Source of the DNA: Bacteroidota bacterium
GTDB lineage: Bacteria > Bacteroidota > Bacteroidia > Bacteroidales > VadinHA17
Assembly (NCBI GenBank): GCA_029547705.1
Contig: JAKPOU010000055.1
Coordinates: 124,001-188,000, forward strand
Reading direction: 5' to 3'
Length of the DNA stretch: 64,000 nucleotides
Shown here: one piece after another, positions 9,384 to 18,621 of the stretch
Layout: the number at the start of each line of letters is the position of its first letter
Position numbering within the stretch: the stretch's first letter is position 1
Notes under the pieces: model-generated
Database searches by the model: none
What the model saw: only the letters and a program-made list of their open reading frames with translations
Told to the model about the DNA's origin: nothing
Translations under genes and position numbers: made by a program

Positions 9384-10622
9384 ATGGCTTTAAACTATAT
9401 CTGGATAGCTTTTTTTCTGATCGGATTTCTGGCAGCTCTCGGGCAACTGATTTTTGCAGGCAATACACAGATATTCAACGAAATCATTAATTCCATCTTT
9501 GACAGCGCAAAAACCGGATTTGAGATATCTCTGGGACTTACGGGTGTGCTTGCCTTGTGGATGGGACTGATGAAGGTTGGTGAAAGGGGAGGAGTGGTTT
9601 CAATACTGGGCAGGCTCTTCGGTCCCCTTTTTGAGAGATTGTTTCCCGGTTTGCCGAAGGGACACCCGGCCTACGGCTCCATCATGCTTAATTTCTCAGC
9701 CAACATGCTTGGCCTAGACAATGCCGCTACTCCGATGGGACTGAAGGCTATGAAGGAGATGCAGGATGTAAACCCGGATAAGGAAAGCGCCTCAAATGCC
9801 CAGATAATGTTTCTGGTACTGAATGCATCGGGACTGACCATTATTCCCGTAACGATAATAGTGTACCGGACACAGCTTGGTGCGGCAAACCCGGCGGATA
9901 TTTTCATTCCGATAATGATCGCAACATTTGCTGCGACATTGGCCGGACTCATCAGTGTTTCCATCGTCCAGAAAATAAATCTGCTTGACAGGGTGGTAAT
10001 CGCATATCTCGGGGTTCTTACAGCTGTTGTGGCCGGAATAATAATCTTTTTCATGAATCTTCCGAAGGAGAAGATAACTTCAATTTCAACATTTGCCGCA
10101 AATTTCATTCTGCTTCTGATCATAGTACTGTTCATTGTCCTGGCGATGCTTAGAAAGGTGAATGTGTACGATGCATTCATCGAGGGAGCAAAGGACGGAT
10201 TCGGAATAGCGGTCAGGATTATACCCTTTCTTGTGGCAATACTGGTTGGTATAGGAATATTCAGGGCATCGGGTGTAATGGATTTCATTGTAAAGGGGAT
10301 GGCAGGATTCTTTGCATGGCTGGGACTGGATACCGAATTCACCGGCGCTCTTCCGGTTGCTTTGATGAAGCCGCTGAGCGGCAGTGGTTCAAGGGGGCTG
10401 ATGATAGATGCAATGAAGACTTTCGGGGCCGATTCATTTGTAGGGCGTATGTCATGTGCATTGCAGGGCTCAACCGATACCACCTTCTATATCCTCGCGG
10501 TTTATTTCGGATCGGTGGGAATAAAAAACACAAGACATGCCGTGGGCTGTGCACTGATCGCCGATATAACGGGGGCAGTGGCTGCCATACTGGTCTCTTA
10601 TTTGTTTTTCGGCCCGGGCTGA
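9384..10622 (+). CDS. Nucleoside-recognition domain membrane protein (SpmA-SpmB-like fusion)
   Basis: 412 residues with about 10 hydrophobic segments. It contains two nucleoside-recognition (Gate) domains in one chain. The first half has LNFSANMLGLDNAATPMGLKAM, typical of spore maturation protein A. The second half has FRASGVMDFIVKG and PLSGSGSRGLMIDAM with GSTDTTFYILAVYFG, typical of spore maturation protein B. Bacteroidota commonly carry this fused form although they do not sporulate, and its substrate is not established. It precedes a GntP permease by 32 bp on the same strand and may be cotranscribed with it. Confidence 0.82.
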   Translation: MALNYIWIAFFLIGFLAALGQLIFAGNTQIFNEIINSIFDSAKTGFEISLGLTGVLALWMGLMKVGERGGVVSILGRLFGPLFERLFPGLPKGHPAYGSIMLNFSANMLGLDNAATPMGLKAMKEMQDVNPDKESASNAQIMFLVLNASGLTIIPVTIIVYRTQLGAANPADIFIPIMIATFAATLAGLISVSIVQKINLLDRVVIAYLGVLTAVVAGIIIFFMNLPKEKITSISTFAANFILLLIIVLFIVLAMLRKVNVYDAFIEGAKDGFGIAVRIIPFLVAILVGIGIFRASGVMDFIVKGMAGFFAWLGLDTEFTGALPVALMKPLSGSGSRGLMIDAMKTFGADSFVGRMSCALQGSTDTTFYILAVYFGSVGIKNTRHAVGCALIADITGAVAAILVSYLFFGPG

Positions 10623-10654
10623 TTTGACCGTGATAGATTATTCCTAAGCTGATC

Positions 10655-11986
10655 ATGAGTGTACTTGCTGTTTCCATACTGGTTCTGATAAGCATTATTG
10701 CAATTATCATCCTGACTTCAACCCTGAAGCTCAATGCCTTTGTTTCACTGTTCCTGGTTTCGGTATTCCTTGCCTTTGCCACACTTCCGGGCGATACGAT
10801 AGTTACTTCGATCAGACAGGGCTTTGGCAATACCATGGCCTCCATCGGGCTCCTTATCATTTTCGGAGCCATGATAGGTGTTATTCTTGACAGGACGGGT
10901 GCCACGCTGAGTATAGCCGGCTATATGCTTTCCGTTACGGGAGAAAAGAACAGTCCGTGGGCCCTGGGCATCACGGGTTTTATAACCGGTCTGCCCATTT
11001 TCTGCGATTCGGGATTCATTGTTTTAAGCGGACTGACAAAATCATTCAGTGCCAGGTCAGGGATGGCGCTTCCCTTTATGGCTACCGTTCTCGCAACATC
11101 GCTTTATTCGGTTCACTGTCTGATACCTCCGCATCCAGGGGCTCTTGCGGCAGCCGGAATAATTGACGCGAATATCGGCAATCTCATAATAGCGGGAATT
11201 TTATTCGCCATACCGGGTGCCCTTGCTGCAGGAGCATGGGCCGGATTTATGGTCAAAGGGAAGAATTATCCCGCTTCCGTTTATTCAGAAGGCGATTTCC
11301 GGCGAGACAAAAAAGATCTTCCCCCGGTATTTCTCTCATTTCTGCCTGTTGTACTTCCCTTGCTGCTGATAACAACCAGGTCGCTGATCAACCTCTTTGA
11401 TACTGAAGGAGCGGGACTGGCGGCACGGATCTTCCGTTTTCCCGGAGAACCTGTATTTGCTCTTGCAGCAGGAGCTCTGTCAGGATTGCTGCTGATGAGG
11501 GACAGAAAGATCAGTTCACTGAACGAGGTGTTTTCAGAAGCCATTGTCAAGGCGGGTCCTATTCTCATTGTGACAGCCGCAGGGGGTATGTTCGGAATGA
11601 TAATCGCACAGACAGGAGCAGGTGAGTCAATGGGCAAACTCCTTGCGGATACCAACGCGGGATTGCTTGTTCCCTTCCTGATAGCCCTGATCCTGAAAAC
11701 CGCACAGGGTTCTTCCACTGTGGCAATCATCACGGCAGCGTCCCTGGTTCTTCCCATGATGAATATGCTTGGACTGGATTCCGAATGGGGACGCCTTCTG
11801 GCAATGCTGTCGATGGGAGCCGGATCAATGATTGTTTCACATGCAAATGATTCCTATTTCTGGGTTGTAACAAACTTCTCGGGGATTGATATAAAAGCTG
11901 CCTTAAGGGTTTATTCCACCTCAACCATCGTAATGGGGGTTGTGATATTCGTACTGATCTGGATATCATCGTTCATTCTTATATAG
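10655..11986 (+). CDS. GntP family permease (gluconate/glycerate type), first copy
   Basis: 443 residues, the usual length for the gluconate:H+ symporter (GntP) family, with about 12-14 hydrophobic segments. The segments GITGFITGLPIFCDSGFIVL and LIPPHPGALAAAG and the C-terminal AQGSSTVAIITAAS and SHANDSYFW are characteristic of the family. It is an inner-membrane importer of a sugar acid such as gluconate or glycerate. A glycerate 2-kinase follows at 12159 and a second GntP copy at 13496, so glycerate or a related aldonate is the most sensible substrate by context. Copy 1 and copy 2 are clearly diverged. Confidence 0.87.
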   Translation: MSVLAVSILVLISIIAIIILTSTLKLNAFVSLFLVSVFLAFATLPGDTIVTSIRQGFGNTMASIGLLIIFGAMIGVILDRTGATLSIAGYMLSVTGEKNSPWALGITGFITGLPIFCDSGFIVLSGLTKSFSARSGMALPFMATVLATSLYSVHCLIPPHPGALAAAGIIDANIGNLIIAGILFAIPGALAAGAWAGFMVKGKNYPASVYSEGDFRRDKKDLPPVFLSFLPVVLPLLLITTRSLINLFDTEGAGLAARIFRFPGEPVFALAAGALSGLLLMRDRKISSLNEVFSEAIVKAGPILIVTAAGGMFGMIIAQTGAGESMGKLLADTNAGLLVPFLIALILKTAQGSSTVAIITAASLVLPMMNMLGLDSEWGRLLAMLSMGAGSMIVSHANDSYFWVVTNFSGIDIKAALRVYSTSTIVMGVVIFVLIWISSFILI

Positions 11987-12060
11987 CCAGGTCAGAGGAA
12001 ATGCTTTACAGAAGTGACTGAAAACGGATGTGCGGCTTTCATTCATCCGGGACCGGTGGC

Positions 12061-12115
12061 AGAGAAAGGGGAAGGGAAGGGAAAAAGAAAAAGAAAAAGT
12101 AAAAGTAAAAAAAGG
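12061..12115. repeat. Purine tract with GAAAAA hexamer repeats
   Basis: An almost pure purine stretch in the gap before the glycerate kinase includes three consecutive GAAAAA units starting at 12081, then AAAAGT units. It is slippage-prone and could alter promoter spacing for the gene that starts at 12159, but no promoter match was found to anchor this. Confidence 0.6.
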
Positions 12116-12158
12116 ATAATTGCGGTGAATACGTCGTTTGTAATAATCTGTTCTATAT

Positions 12159-13481
12159 ATGGATAATCGTGAAACCGGCAAGAAGATACTGATGGCAGGC
12201 ATAGAAGGAGTTCTTCCCGGAAGGCTTATGGACGACCTGGTTTCGGTACAGGGCCCTGTGCTTAAAATAGGCTACCGCAGCTATAATCTTGCAGAGCTGG
12301 ACAGGATATTCGTAGTCGGGGCAGGAAAAGCCAGTGCAGCGATGGCTCATTATCTTGAATCAAAAACAGGCAGCAGAATAAGCGGCGGCCATGTTGTTAC
12401 GAAATATGGCCATTCATGCAGGCTCAGACATGTCACGGTTTCAGAAGCGGGTCATCCGGTGCCGGATTCCGGAAGCTATGAAGCTGCAAGGGAGATCCTG
12501 AGGATAGTATCAGAAGCTGGTGACAGGGACCTGGTGATCTGTCTGTGGTCAGGCGGAGGATCTGCCCTTATGTCGGATCATCCGGAAAATTCGTCTCCTG
12601 AAGAAATGGCGGTCCTCAATGATCTGCTTGTCAGGTGTGGTGCGGATATTGGAGAAATCAACGCTGTACGCAAGCATCTTTCAGGAATCAAGGGGGGACA
12701 GCTGGCCGTAAGGATCAGGCCGGCTGATATGGTCACAATTCTTCTTTCAGATGTAACAGGCGATCAGCCGGATATTATTGCTTCGGGTCCCACTGTTCCC
12801 GACAAGTCCACATTCGGGGATGCCCTGAATGTCATTCACAGGCATCAGCTTGCGGACCGGCTTCCTGTTTCCCTTGTAAATTACCTGAGGGAAGGTACGG
12901 AGGGTCTGAGACCGGAAACACCCAAGCCGGGTGACGGGATTTTCAGCGGATCCGCTGTTTTTATGGCAGGGACTAACAGAACTGCTCTCCGTTCTGCAAA
13001 AACTGAAGCGGAAAAGCATGGTTTCGATACCCATATTATAACCGATTCCCTCAGAGGGGATACTTCAGAGGCATTTTCCTATATTGCCGGGCAGATAGAG
13101 GATTACCGCCGCCGGGATGATCTGAAAAAGCCAGTATGCCTTCTTTTCGGCGGGGAAACAACGGTAAGGGTTGAAGGCAGCGGAAAGGGGGGAAGGAATC
13201 AGCACCTGGCACTCTATGCTGCACTGAAGCTGAAGGATATGCCCGGAGTTACCCTTGTTGCCGCCGGAACAGACGGCAATGACGGTGACACGGATGCAGC
13301 AGGGGCGGTGGTGGATTCGGGTACGGTGAAGGAATCCCTTAACATAGGCATGGATCCGGAAGCTTATCTGAGAAATTTCGATTCATATAATTTTTTCAGG
13401 CGTGCCGGCGGACATATTAAAACCGGACCGACACTTACCAATGTAATGGACCTTGTAATAATCCTTATTTCTGATAACTAA
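12159..13481 (+). CDS. Glycerate 2-kinase (DUF4147/MOFRL family)
   Basis: 440 residues, typical of GckA/TtuD-type glycerate kinases. The N-terminal DUF4147 domain has VVGAGKASAAMA and LWSGGGSALM. AVRKHLSGIKGGQLA and LLSDVTGDQPDIIASGPT are family signatures. The C-terminal MOFRL domain has GGETTVRVEGSGKGGRNQ and AAGTDGNDGDTDAAGAVVD. It phosphorylates D-glycerate to 2-phosphoglycerate, feeding lower glycolysis. It sits between two GntP permeases (172 bp after the first, 14 bp before the second), giving a compact uptake-and-phosphorylation unit. Confidence 0.9.
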   Translation: MDNRETGKKILMAGIEGVLPGRLMDDLVSVQGPVLKIGYRSYNLAELDRIFVVGAGKASAAMAHYLESKTGSRISGGHVVTKYGHSCRLRHVTVSEAGHPVPDSGSYEAAREILRIVSEAGDRDLVICLWSGGGSALMSDHPENSSPEEMAVLNDLLVRCGADIGEINAVRKHLSGIKGGQLAVRIRPADMVTILLSDVTGDQPDIIASGPTVPDKSTFGDALNVIHRHQLADRLPVSLVNYLREGTEGLRPETPKPGDGIFSGSAVFMAGTNRTALRSAKTEAEKHGFDTHIITDSLRGDTSEAFSYIAGQIEDYRRRDDLKKPVCLLFGGETTVRVEGSGKGGRNQHLALYAALKLKDMPGVTLVAAGTDGNDGDTDAAGAVVDSGTVKESLNIGMDPEAYLRNFDSYNFFRRAGGHIKTGPTLTNVMDLVIILISDN

Positions 13482-13495
13482 TTCACAAACCAGAC

Positions 13496-14857
13496 ATGTC
13501 TCCAGCCTATATTTTCCTCATAGTAATAGCGGGAGTCAGCATGCTCCTGCTTATGGTGCTTAAATTCAGACTGAATGCATTCATTGCCCTTCTGATCACT
13601 TCGATACTGGTGGGAATTCTTGCCGGGATGCCATTGCCCGCAATAACGGAAAGCATTCAGGAGGGCATGGGCAGTACCCTGGGTTTTATTGCAACTATTG
13701 TGGGGCTGGGGGCAATATTCGGACAGATGCTGGAAAGTTCCGGAGGAGCAAGGGCACTTTCAAAATACCTGCTGAAGAAATTTGGCAGGAAAAGAGCTCC
13801 CTGGGCTCTGATGCTCAGCGGATTCATGATAGGTATACCCATTTTTCTCGATGTCGGATTCATTATTCTGATTCCTGTCATTTATGCTCTTACAAGAGAG
13901 ACGAGACGTTCATTGCTTTATTTCGCAATGCCCCTCCTGGCAGGTCTTGCCGTGGGACATGCCATGATCCCTCCCACACCGGGCCCGGTAGCGGTATCAA
14001 ACATACTGGAAGCAGATCTCGGATGGGTAATCCTTTTCGGAGTGATCACCGGTCTGCCTGCCGCCGTCATAGGTGGTGTGTTTTTCGGCAGGTATATTTC
14101 CGGGAAAATAGACATTCCTGCACCGGAAGGTCTTGAGATACCCGGGGAGGAACCTGATCCGGCTACAAAGAAGGTACCTTCATACGGCATAACTGCATTA
14201 CTGATTTTCATACCGCTTCTTCTCATCCTCACGGGAACTTTTACAAAAGTAGGAGTGGAAAAGAATATGATACCCGCATCACTCCTGAGTGATATTATTA
14301 TATTTACCGGACATCCCTTCACGGCACTTATCATTGCCACCCTGCTTTCCATTCTCCTCTGTGTAAGATTGAAAATGACCGGTCAGATGATACTCGACCT
14401 GAGTACCAGGGCACTCGGGCCTGCAGGAATAATCATACTGGTTACCGGAGCAGGGGGAGTCCTGAAACAAATACTTGTTGACAGCGGCATAGGAGTGATC
14501 CTTGCAGAATCAATAGCAGGATCGTCAATACCTCTTGTGTTTCTGGCCTGGGCCCTTGCCGCCCTGGTAAGGGTGACACAGGGATCTGCAACGGTAGCCA
14601 TGATAACCGCTGCCGGAATAATCTCGCCGGTATTGCCGCTCATGAATCTCAGTCAGCCCCAAACGGCTATAATTGTGGTGGCAATAGCATCCGGAGCCAC
14701 AATTCTTTCACACGTCAACGACAGCGGATTCTGGATTGTAAACAGGTATCTCGGGATGAATGAGAAACAAACACTTCAGTCCTGGACCGTTATGGAAACA
14801 ATCATTTCAGTTGTCGGTCTGCTTCTGTCTCTTCTGCTGAGTGTTCTGATCAGATAA
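13496..14857 (+). CDS. GntP family permease, second copy
   Basis: 453 residues. The same family signatures as the first copy are present in different form: SGFMIGIPIFLDVGFIILIPVIYAL, MIPPTPGPVAVSNIL, VTQGSATVAMITAAG and SHVNDSGFWIVNRYLG. The start follows the glycerate kinase stop by 14 bp, so it is almost certainly cotranscribed. The LDVGF box instead of CDSGF and the TPGPV box instead of HPGAL suggest a substrate that differs from copy 1, perhaps gluconate versus glycerate, but the sequence alone does not decide. Confidence 0.88.
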   Translation: MSPAYIFLIVIAGVSMLLLMVLKFRLNAFIALLITSILVGILAGMPLPAITESIQEGMGSTLGFIATIVGLGAIFGQMLESSGGARALSKYLLKKFGRKRAPWALMLSGFMIGIPIFLDVGFIILIPVIYALTRETRRSLLYFAMPLLAGLAVGHAMIPPTPGPVAVSNILEADLGWVILFGVITGLPAAVIGGVFFGRYISGKIDIPAPEGLEIPGEEPDPATKKVPSYGITALLIFIPLLLILTGTFTKVGVEKNMIPASLLSDIIIFTGHPFTALIIATLLSILLCVRLKMTGQMILDLSTRALGPAGIIILVTGAGGVLKQILVDSGIGVILAESIAGSSIPLVFLAWALAALVRVTQGSATVAMITAAGIISPVLPLMNLSQPQTAIIVVAIASGATILSHVNDSGFWIVNRYLGMNEKQTLQSWTVMETIISVVGLLLSLLLSVLIR

Positions 14858-14936
14858 GACCGGTGCGGACTCATTGAAGATCAGGATATTCCGAATTCAG
14901 GCCCACAGGAAAGCGGCATGATCATTTTATTTTTTA

Positions 14937-16160
14937 TTACCTGCTGTTTTCCACAAAGACTTTTTTAACTGCCTCAAGGTATCCGTAACCGAACATTGTA
15001 CATGGCTGAAGATAGCTTGTTTCAGTCCATTCATTCCAGCTGTTGATTGTTATCAGGCGTACCTGCCCGGGATGGGCATCGGCATAATCCTTTGCCCTGA
15101 TCAGGGCATTTTTAAAATTTTCCGGGGTATTGTTCCTGACTATCCCTGCCCTGAACATTTCAAAGCGGGGATTGTTATCCCAGCCGATTGAAACATGGGG
15201 ATAATATGGTATTTTAAATTCCCTGTCAATCAGCTTCCATTCCTTTTCCACATCAGTCATAATGTCATTGTATTCCCTGTCGATGTCGGTGAAATGTACA
15301 AACTGGTAGTGGGTAATCCCGTCAAAACCAAGTTCCTTTATTATGTTTTCCTGGGAACCCAGTATGTCCCCGCTGCTTCCCCTCACACTGCTTCCGCTCC
15401 GGCGAAGTGAAAGCTGCAGATCCAGACCGCTGAAACCTGCCTTCCGGGTTTCTTTCCGGAACCATTCAAGGGCATCTTTTGTTTCACTGATTCCGCCCAG
15501 TCCCAGGATCAGGGCTTCGAGGTCATAGATCATGAAGCTTGGCCTGTTATCGTTTTTGTAATAGGAAGGATGTGAGAAATAATTTCCGATTACCCTGTGA
15601 CATATTATTTCGAATTCCTTCCTGTCCACGGCCCCCTTCCATATTAGGGCATCATTCGGTTTGCCGGCATTGCGCCTGTCCCATGTCATGTCAACATCAT
15701 GATTGGCCCACATGAGGTAGAATTTTACCCGGTCGTTGTTCCTGGCCCGGAGGTAGCCGTTGTTCAGGTGTCCTTCAAGGTATGGCATGCCGTCGTACCA
15801 GTACCAGTCGAAGATGAACACGTTAACCCCATGGTCGGCAGCAGCGCTGATCTCCATTTCCGCAACATAGGGGTCAGCCTCGTTGATATATCCCCAGAGG
15901 GGATAACGCGGCTGTTCATGTCCTTCAAAAGCGGGTTTATTCTTCATGACCGTTTCCCATTCCCCTATGCCTGCCGGCCAGAAAATCCTTGCACGGTCAT
16001 CCGGGTGATATGACGGCCATACGTAAGCCGCCACGTCATACTTTCCGGCTGTTTTCTGTTCTGGGTTGCCCCTTTCATCACCGGCAGGGGATGTGCCGTG
16101 AATAAAAAAAAGACCACAGGCGATGGTAGTCAGTAAAAAGCTTTTTGTCCGGATTCTCAT
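14937..16160 (-). CDS. Secreted WbsX/GH99-like glycoside hydrolase-family protein
   Basis: 407 residues with an N-terminal signal peptide (hydrophobic stretch at about residues 8-25). The body carries the glycosyltransferase-WbsX/GH99-like pattern: AAYVWPSYHPDD, PLWGYINEADP, INVFIFDWYWYDG-like and the C-terminal INSWNEWTETSYLQP. Proteins of this family are annotated as WbsX or GH99-like; characterised relatives include endo-mannosidases, but activity is unproven for this branch. Export suggests polysaccharide processing in the periplasm. It converges on the second GntP gene and is separated by 60 bp from the next minus-strand gene. Confidence 0.75.
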   Translation of the reverse strand: MRIRTKSFLLTTIACGLFFIHGTSPAGDERGNPEQKTAGKYDVAAYVWPSYHPDDRARIFWPAGIGEWETVMKNKPAFEGHEQPRYPLWGYINEADPYVAEMEISAAADHGVNVFIFDWYWYDGMPYLEGHLNNGYLRARNNDRVKFYLMWANHDVDMTWDRRNAGKPNDALIWKGAVDRKEFEIICHRVIGNYFSHPSYYKNDNRPSFMIYDLEALILGLGGISETKDALEWFRKETRKAGFSGLDLQLSLRRSGSSVRGSSGDILGSQENIIKELGFDGITHYQFVHFTDIDREYNDIMTDVEKEWKLIDREFKIPYYPHVSIGWDNNPRFEMFRAGIVRNNTPENFKNALIRAKDYADAHPGQVRLITINSWNEWTETSYLQPCTMFGYGYLEAVKKVFVENSR

Positions 16161-16220
16161 GATGGAAGTATTGGTTCAGGTTAACTCATTGGATAAAATT
16201 AAACATTAAAAATTGTCAGG

Positions 16221-16916
16221 CTAGCGGATACGGTAATTTCTCAGTTCCTTCCTTAGCTGTTTGTATCCGGGAAGCAGTTCCGACAGCAGTTCATAGAAGC
16301 CGGGACCGTGGTTATGGTGTTTCAGATGGCACAGTTCATGAATGATCACATAATCGATTATTTCCGGCTTTAGTTTGACCAGTTCGGAATTAAGAGTGAT
16401 CCTTCCGCGTGAACTGCAACTGCCCCACCGGCTTTTCATTGAACGTACAGTCAGTCCCGCCGGCCTGAATCCTGCATGACTGTATTTCCTGATGATCCCG
16501 GCCAGTCTCTCCGGCAGTATTTCACGTGCTTTCACGGCATACCACCCTGAAACAAGATGCCTTGTCATATTCGCATCCTCAGGATCTTTCTGTCCTGTCA
16601 GGATTTCATCCTCATCAAGCCACACCCCGGATGTTTCCGAGCGGATCCTCCGCAGCCTGTACTCACTGCCGAGGAAAAGAAAGGTTTCACCGTCGGTGAA
16701 TGTCCTGTCATGGTATGTAAGCAGCATACGTCTGTCACCTTCGGTGTGCTTCTTTATCCAGGCGGATTTTGAAAGGACGAACCGGTTAATGTCTTTCAGT
16801 GGTGTTCTGAATGGCGCTCTTACCGTTATGCTTTTATCGGGACGGACAATAATGCTTATTGACCGCCGGCGGGAAAAAACCAGTTCATATTTTATTTTTC
16901 CTGTTTCAGCTGGCAT
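16221..16916 (-). CDS. YgjP-type M48-like zinc metallopeptidase
   Basis: 231 residues, the usual size for YgjP/DUF45 proteins. The zinc motif HELCHLKHHNH contains HExxH, and MKSRWGSCSSRGRITLN just before it is the family hallmark. The N-terminal half (residues about 10-100) has a beta-rich domain, including SISIIVRPDKSITVRAPF. It is cytoplasmic with no signal peptide, and its biological role is unknown. Its ATG directly abuts the stop codon of the metallophosphoesterase gene (TAAATG), so translation is probably coupled. Confidence 0.85.
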   Translation of the reverse strand: MPAETGKIKYELVFSRRRSISIIVRPDKSITVRAPFRTPLKDINRFVLSKSAWIKKHTEGDRRMLLTYHDRTFTDGETFLFLGSEYRLRRIRSETSGVWLDEDEILTGQKDPEDANMTRHLVSGWYAVKAREILPERLAGIIRKYSHAGFRPAGLTVRSMKSRWGSCSSRGRITLNSELVKLKPEIIDYVIIHELCHLKHHNHGPGFYELLSELLPGYKQLRKELRNYRIR

Positions 16917-18101
16917 TTATCCGGTTCTGAGAGTGATAATGGTTATTTCGGGTGGCATTCCTATCCTGAAAGGGATTCCGAGTACACCCAGTCCGCGGTT
17001 CACATACAGATACTGATTTCCTTCGGAGTATAATCCGTTCCAGCGGGGATAATAATATGCTGCAGGGCTCCACCTGTACTTTCTGGTTATGATTCCTATC
17101 TGCATTCCGTGGGTATGCCCGGCCAGTGAAAGCTGAATGTCTGTCCTGCCGGCCACCTCACTGTCCCACTGATTCGGATCATGGCACAGCAGAATCTTCA
17201 GGCCGGCACTACCGGTTCCGGAAATGGCTTTCCCGATATCCCCGTGTATTATCCGGGGATGCCGTCCGCTGGTTGTGATTCCCATGACAGCCACTTTAAC
17301 TCCGTGTATATCAATTATATCATTTTCATCATTCAGTACCCTGTATCCCGAAGCGGATATCAGGCTGTCCATCAGTACAGGAGTCATTCTTTTTTCTTCA
17401 GTTTCACCGGAAGGAAAATATGTTCCCATGTCATGATTTCCGAGTATGGCATAATTTCCGTATCTGCCCCGGTATTTTGACAGGATGGTGTCAAAGCCGG
17501 TGAACTCCCTGCTTCCGACAGTAACAAAATCACCCGTGTTGATTATCAGGTCGGGCTGATATTTTTCTATTCTTTTCATTACATCGTCAAGGCGGCCGGG
17601 ATGTCTGAAGAAACTGCTGAGGTGAAGGTCCGACAATTGTGCAATTACCAGTCCGTCAAGTGAAGGGTTCAGATTTTTCAGCCTGACCGTGACTTCTTCC
17701 GTCCTGAAATTATATCTGCCTGTATAAGAGCCATGCACTACAACAAGAAATATCAGTCCGGAGAATATAAGACCACTTTCCGTCAGCAGGCGGCTGTGGC
17801 CTCCTTTTTTAGTTCTCAGGAGTTTTCCCGTGAAATGGAGAAAGCAAAGCAGTATCCTGGGGGTCAGTATGGCGCTTAACAGTCCGGAAAAAATGAGCTG
17901 CTTGTTTATATACTCCGGATCATCGGCATGTCCCTTGAAGAAAATTACAGTCAGCGCATAAAACCAAACTGCAAGGGAGAGGGCCGAATGGACTGCCATG
18001 ATTCCATAATATGCTGACCGTGAGCCTCGTGAAAAATGATCCTTCAGCGTGAGGAATGAGAGAATCTCAAACAGGAGCAGTATGAAAAGCAAGAATGTCA
18101 T
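16917..18101 (-). CDS. Membrane metallophosphoesterase (YkuE/YaeI-like)
   Basis: 394 residues. The N-terminal third contains about four hydrophobic segments. The calcineurin-like phosphoesterase domain begins near residue 145 with QLSDLHLSSF (DxH), then NTGDFV (GD), LGNHD (GNHD), LLCHDPN and SLAGHTHGMQ (GHxH), giving a complete two-metal site. Relatives hydrolyse UDP-diacylglucosamine or other phosphoesters at the inner membrane; the substrate here is unknown. A -7-like element is upstream at 18119-18126, back to back with the NUDIX promoter. Confidence 0.87.
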   Translation of the reverse strand: MTFLLFILLLFEILSFLTLKDHFSRGSRSAYYGIMAVHSALSLAVWFYALTVIFFKGHADDPEYINKQLIFSGLLSAILTPRILLCFLHFTGKLLRTKKGGHSRLLTESGLIFSGLIFLVVVHGSYTGRYNFRTEEVTVRLKNLNPSLDGLVIAQLSDLHLSSFFRHPGRLDDVMKRIEKYQPDLIINTGDFVTVGSREFTGFDTILSKYRGRYGNYAILGNHDMGTYFPSGETEEKRMTPVLMDSLISASGYRVLNDENDIIDIHGVKVAVMGITTSGRHPRIIHGDIGKAISGTGSAGLKILLCHDPNQWDSEVAGRTDIQLSLAGHTHGMQIGIITRKYRWSPAAYYYPRWNGLYSEGNQYLYVNRGLGVLGIPFRIGMPPEITIITLRTG

Positions 18102-18118
18102 AGTCAGCAGGCAGATTT

Positions 18119-18126
18119 CAAAAATA
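18119..18126 (-). promoter_or_regulatory. Bacteroidota -7 promoter element for the metallophosphoesterase gene
   Basis: On the minus strand the sequence is TATTTTTG, matching TAnnTTTG, 18 bp before the start codon. No convincing TTG at -33 is present. Confidence 0.4.
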
Positions 18127-18168
18127 AATGAAATAAAATTAAGACAGGAATATTTACTTTAGTCTGCA

Positions 18169-18176
18169 TAAATTTG
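18169..18176 (+). promoter_or_regulatory. Bacteroidota -7 promoter element for the NUDIX gene
   Basis: TAAATTTG matches TAnnTTTG and ends 7 bp before the ATG at 18184. The transcript would have almost no leader. No good -33 TTG was found. Confidence 0.4.
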
Positions 18177-18183
18177 TGCGATT

Positions 18184-18621
18184 ATGTCTGTAGTCAGGTT
18201 TTATGACAAATCCCATATTCCGGAAGGGAAGCTTATCTATTCGGTAATTCCTGCAAGGTACAGGGGAAAATGGATTTTTCTCCGGAAGACAACACGGCCG
18301 ACCTGGGAGATATGTGCAGGTCATATAGAAGATGGTGAAACTTCAGATGAGGCTGCAGAAAGGGAACTGATGGAAGAAACCGGGGCGCTTGAATTCTCAC
18401 TCAGCCTGATAGCCACTTATTCAGTTGAAAATGAAGGCAGGACAGGATATGGCAGGCTTTATTATGCCGAAGTCACTGATATCGGTGATGTTCCTGACAG
18501 GTCTGAAATTGCGGAAAGGATATTTGCTGACGGGCTTCCTGATGATCTGACCTATCCTGAGGTACAGCCTGTGCTTTTCGGCCGTGTTCTGAACTGGCTT
18601 GGTGAGGGGCACGGGGATTAG
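18184..18621 (+). CDS. NUDIX hydrolase
   Basis: 145 residues. The Nudix box GHIEDGETSDEAAERELMEETGA fits GX5EX7REUXEEXGU apart from one relaxed position, so it should hydrolyse a nucleoside diphosphate linked to another moiety, with Mg2+ bound by the REUxEE glutamates. It is cytoplasmic. Substrate class is unclear, since the core lacks a recognisable ADP-ribose or dNTP signature. Its last codons overlap convergently with the end of the SpoIIE phosphatase gene (18618-18621). Confidence 0.88.
   Translation: MSVVRFYDKSHIPEGKLIYSVIPARYRGKWIFLRKTTRPTWEICAGHIEDGETSDEAAERELMEETGALEFSLSLIATYSVENEGRTGYGRLYYAEVTDIGDVPDRSEIAERIFADGLPDDLTYPEVQPVLFGRVLNWLGEGHGD

Noticed and set aside
9671-10483. 270-residue minus-strand ORF
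   Set aside because: Antisense to the membrane gene at 9384-10622; the Ile/Thr/Ser-rich repetition is what antisense of a hydrophobic gene produces.
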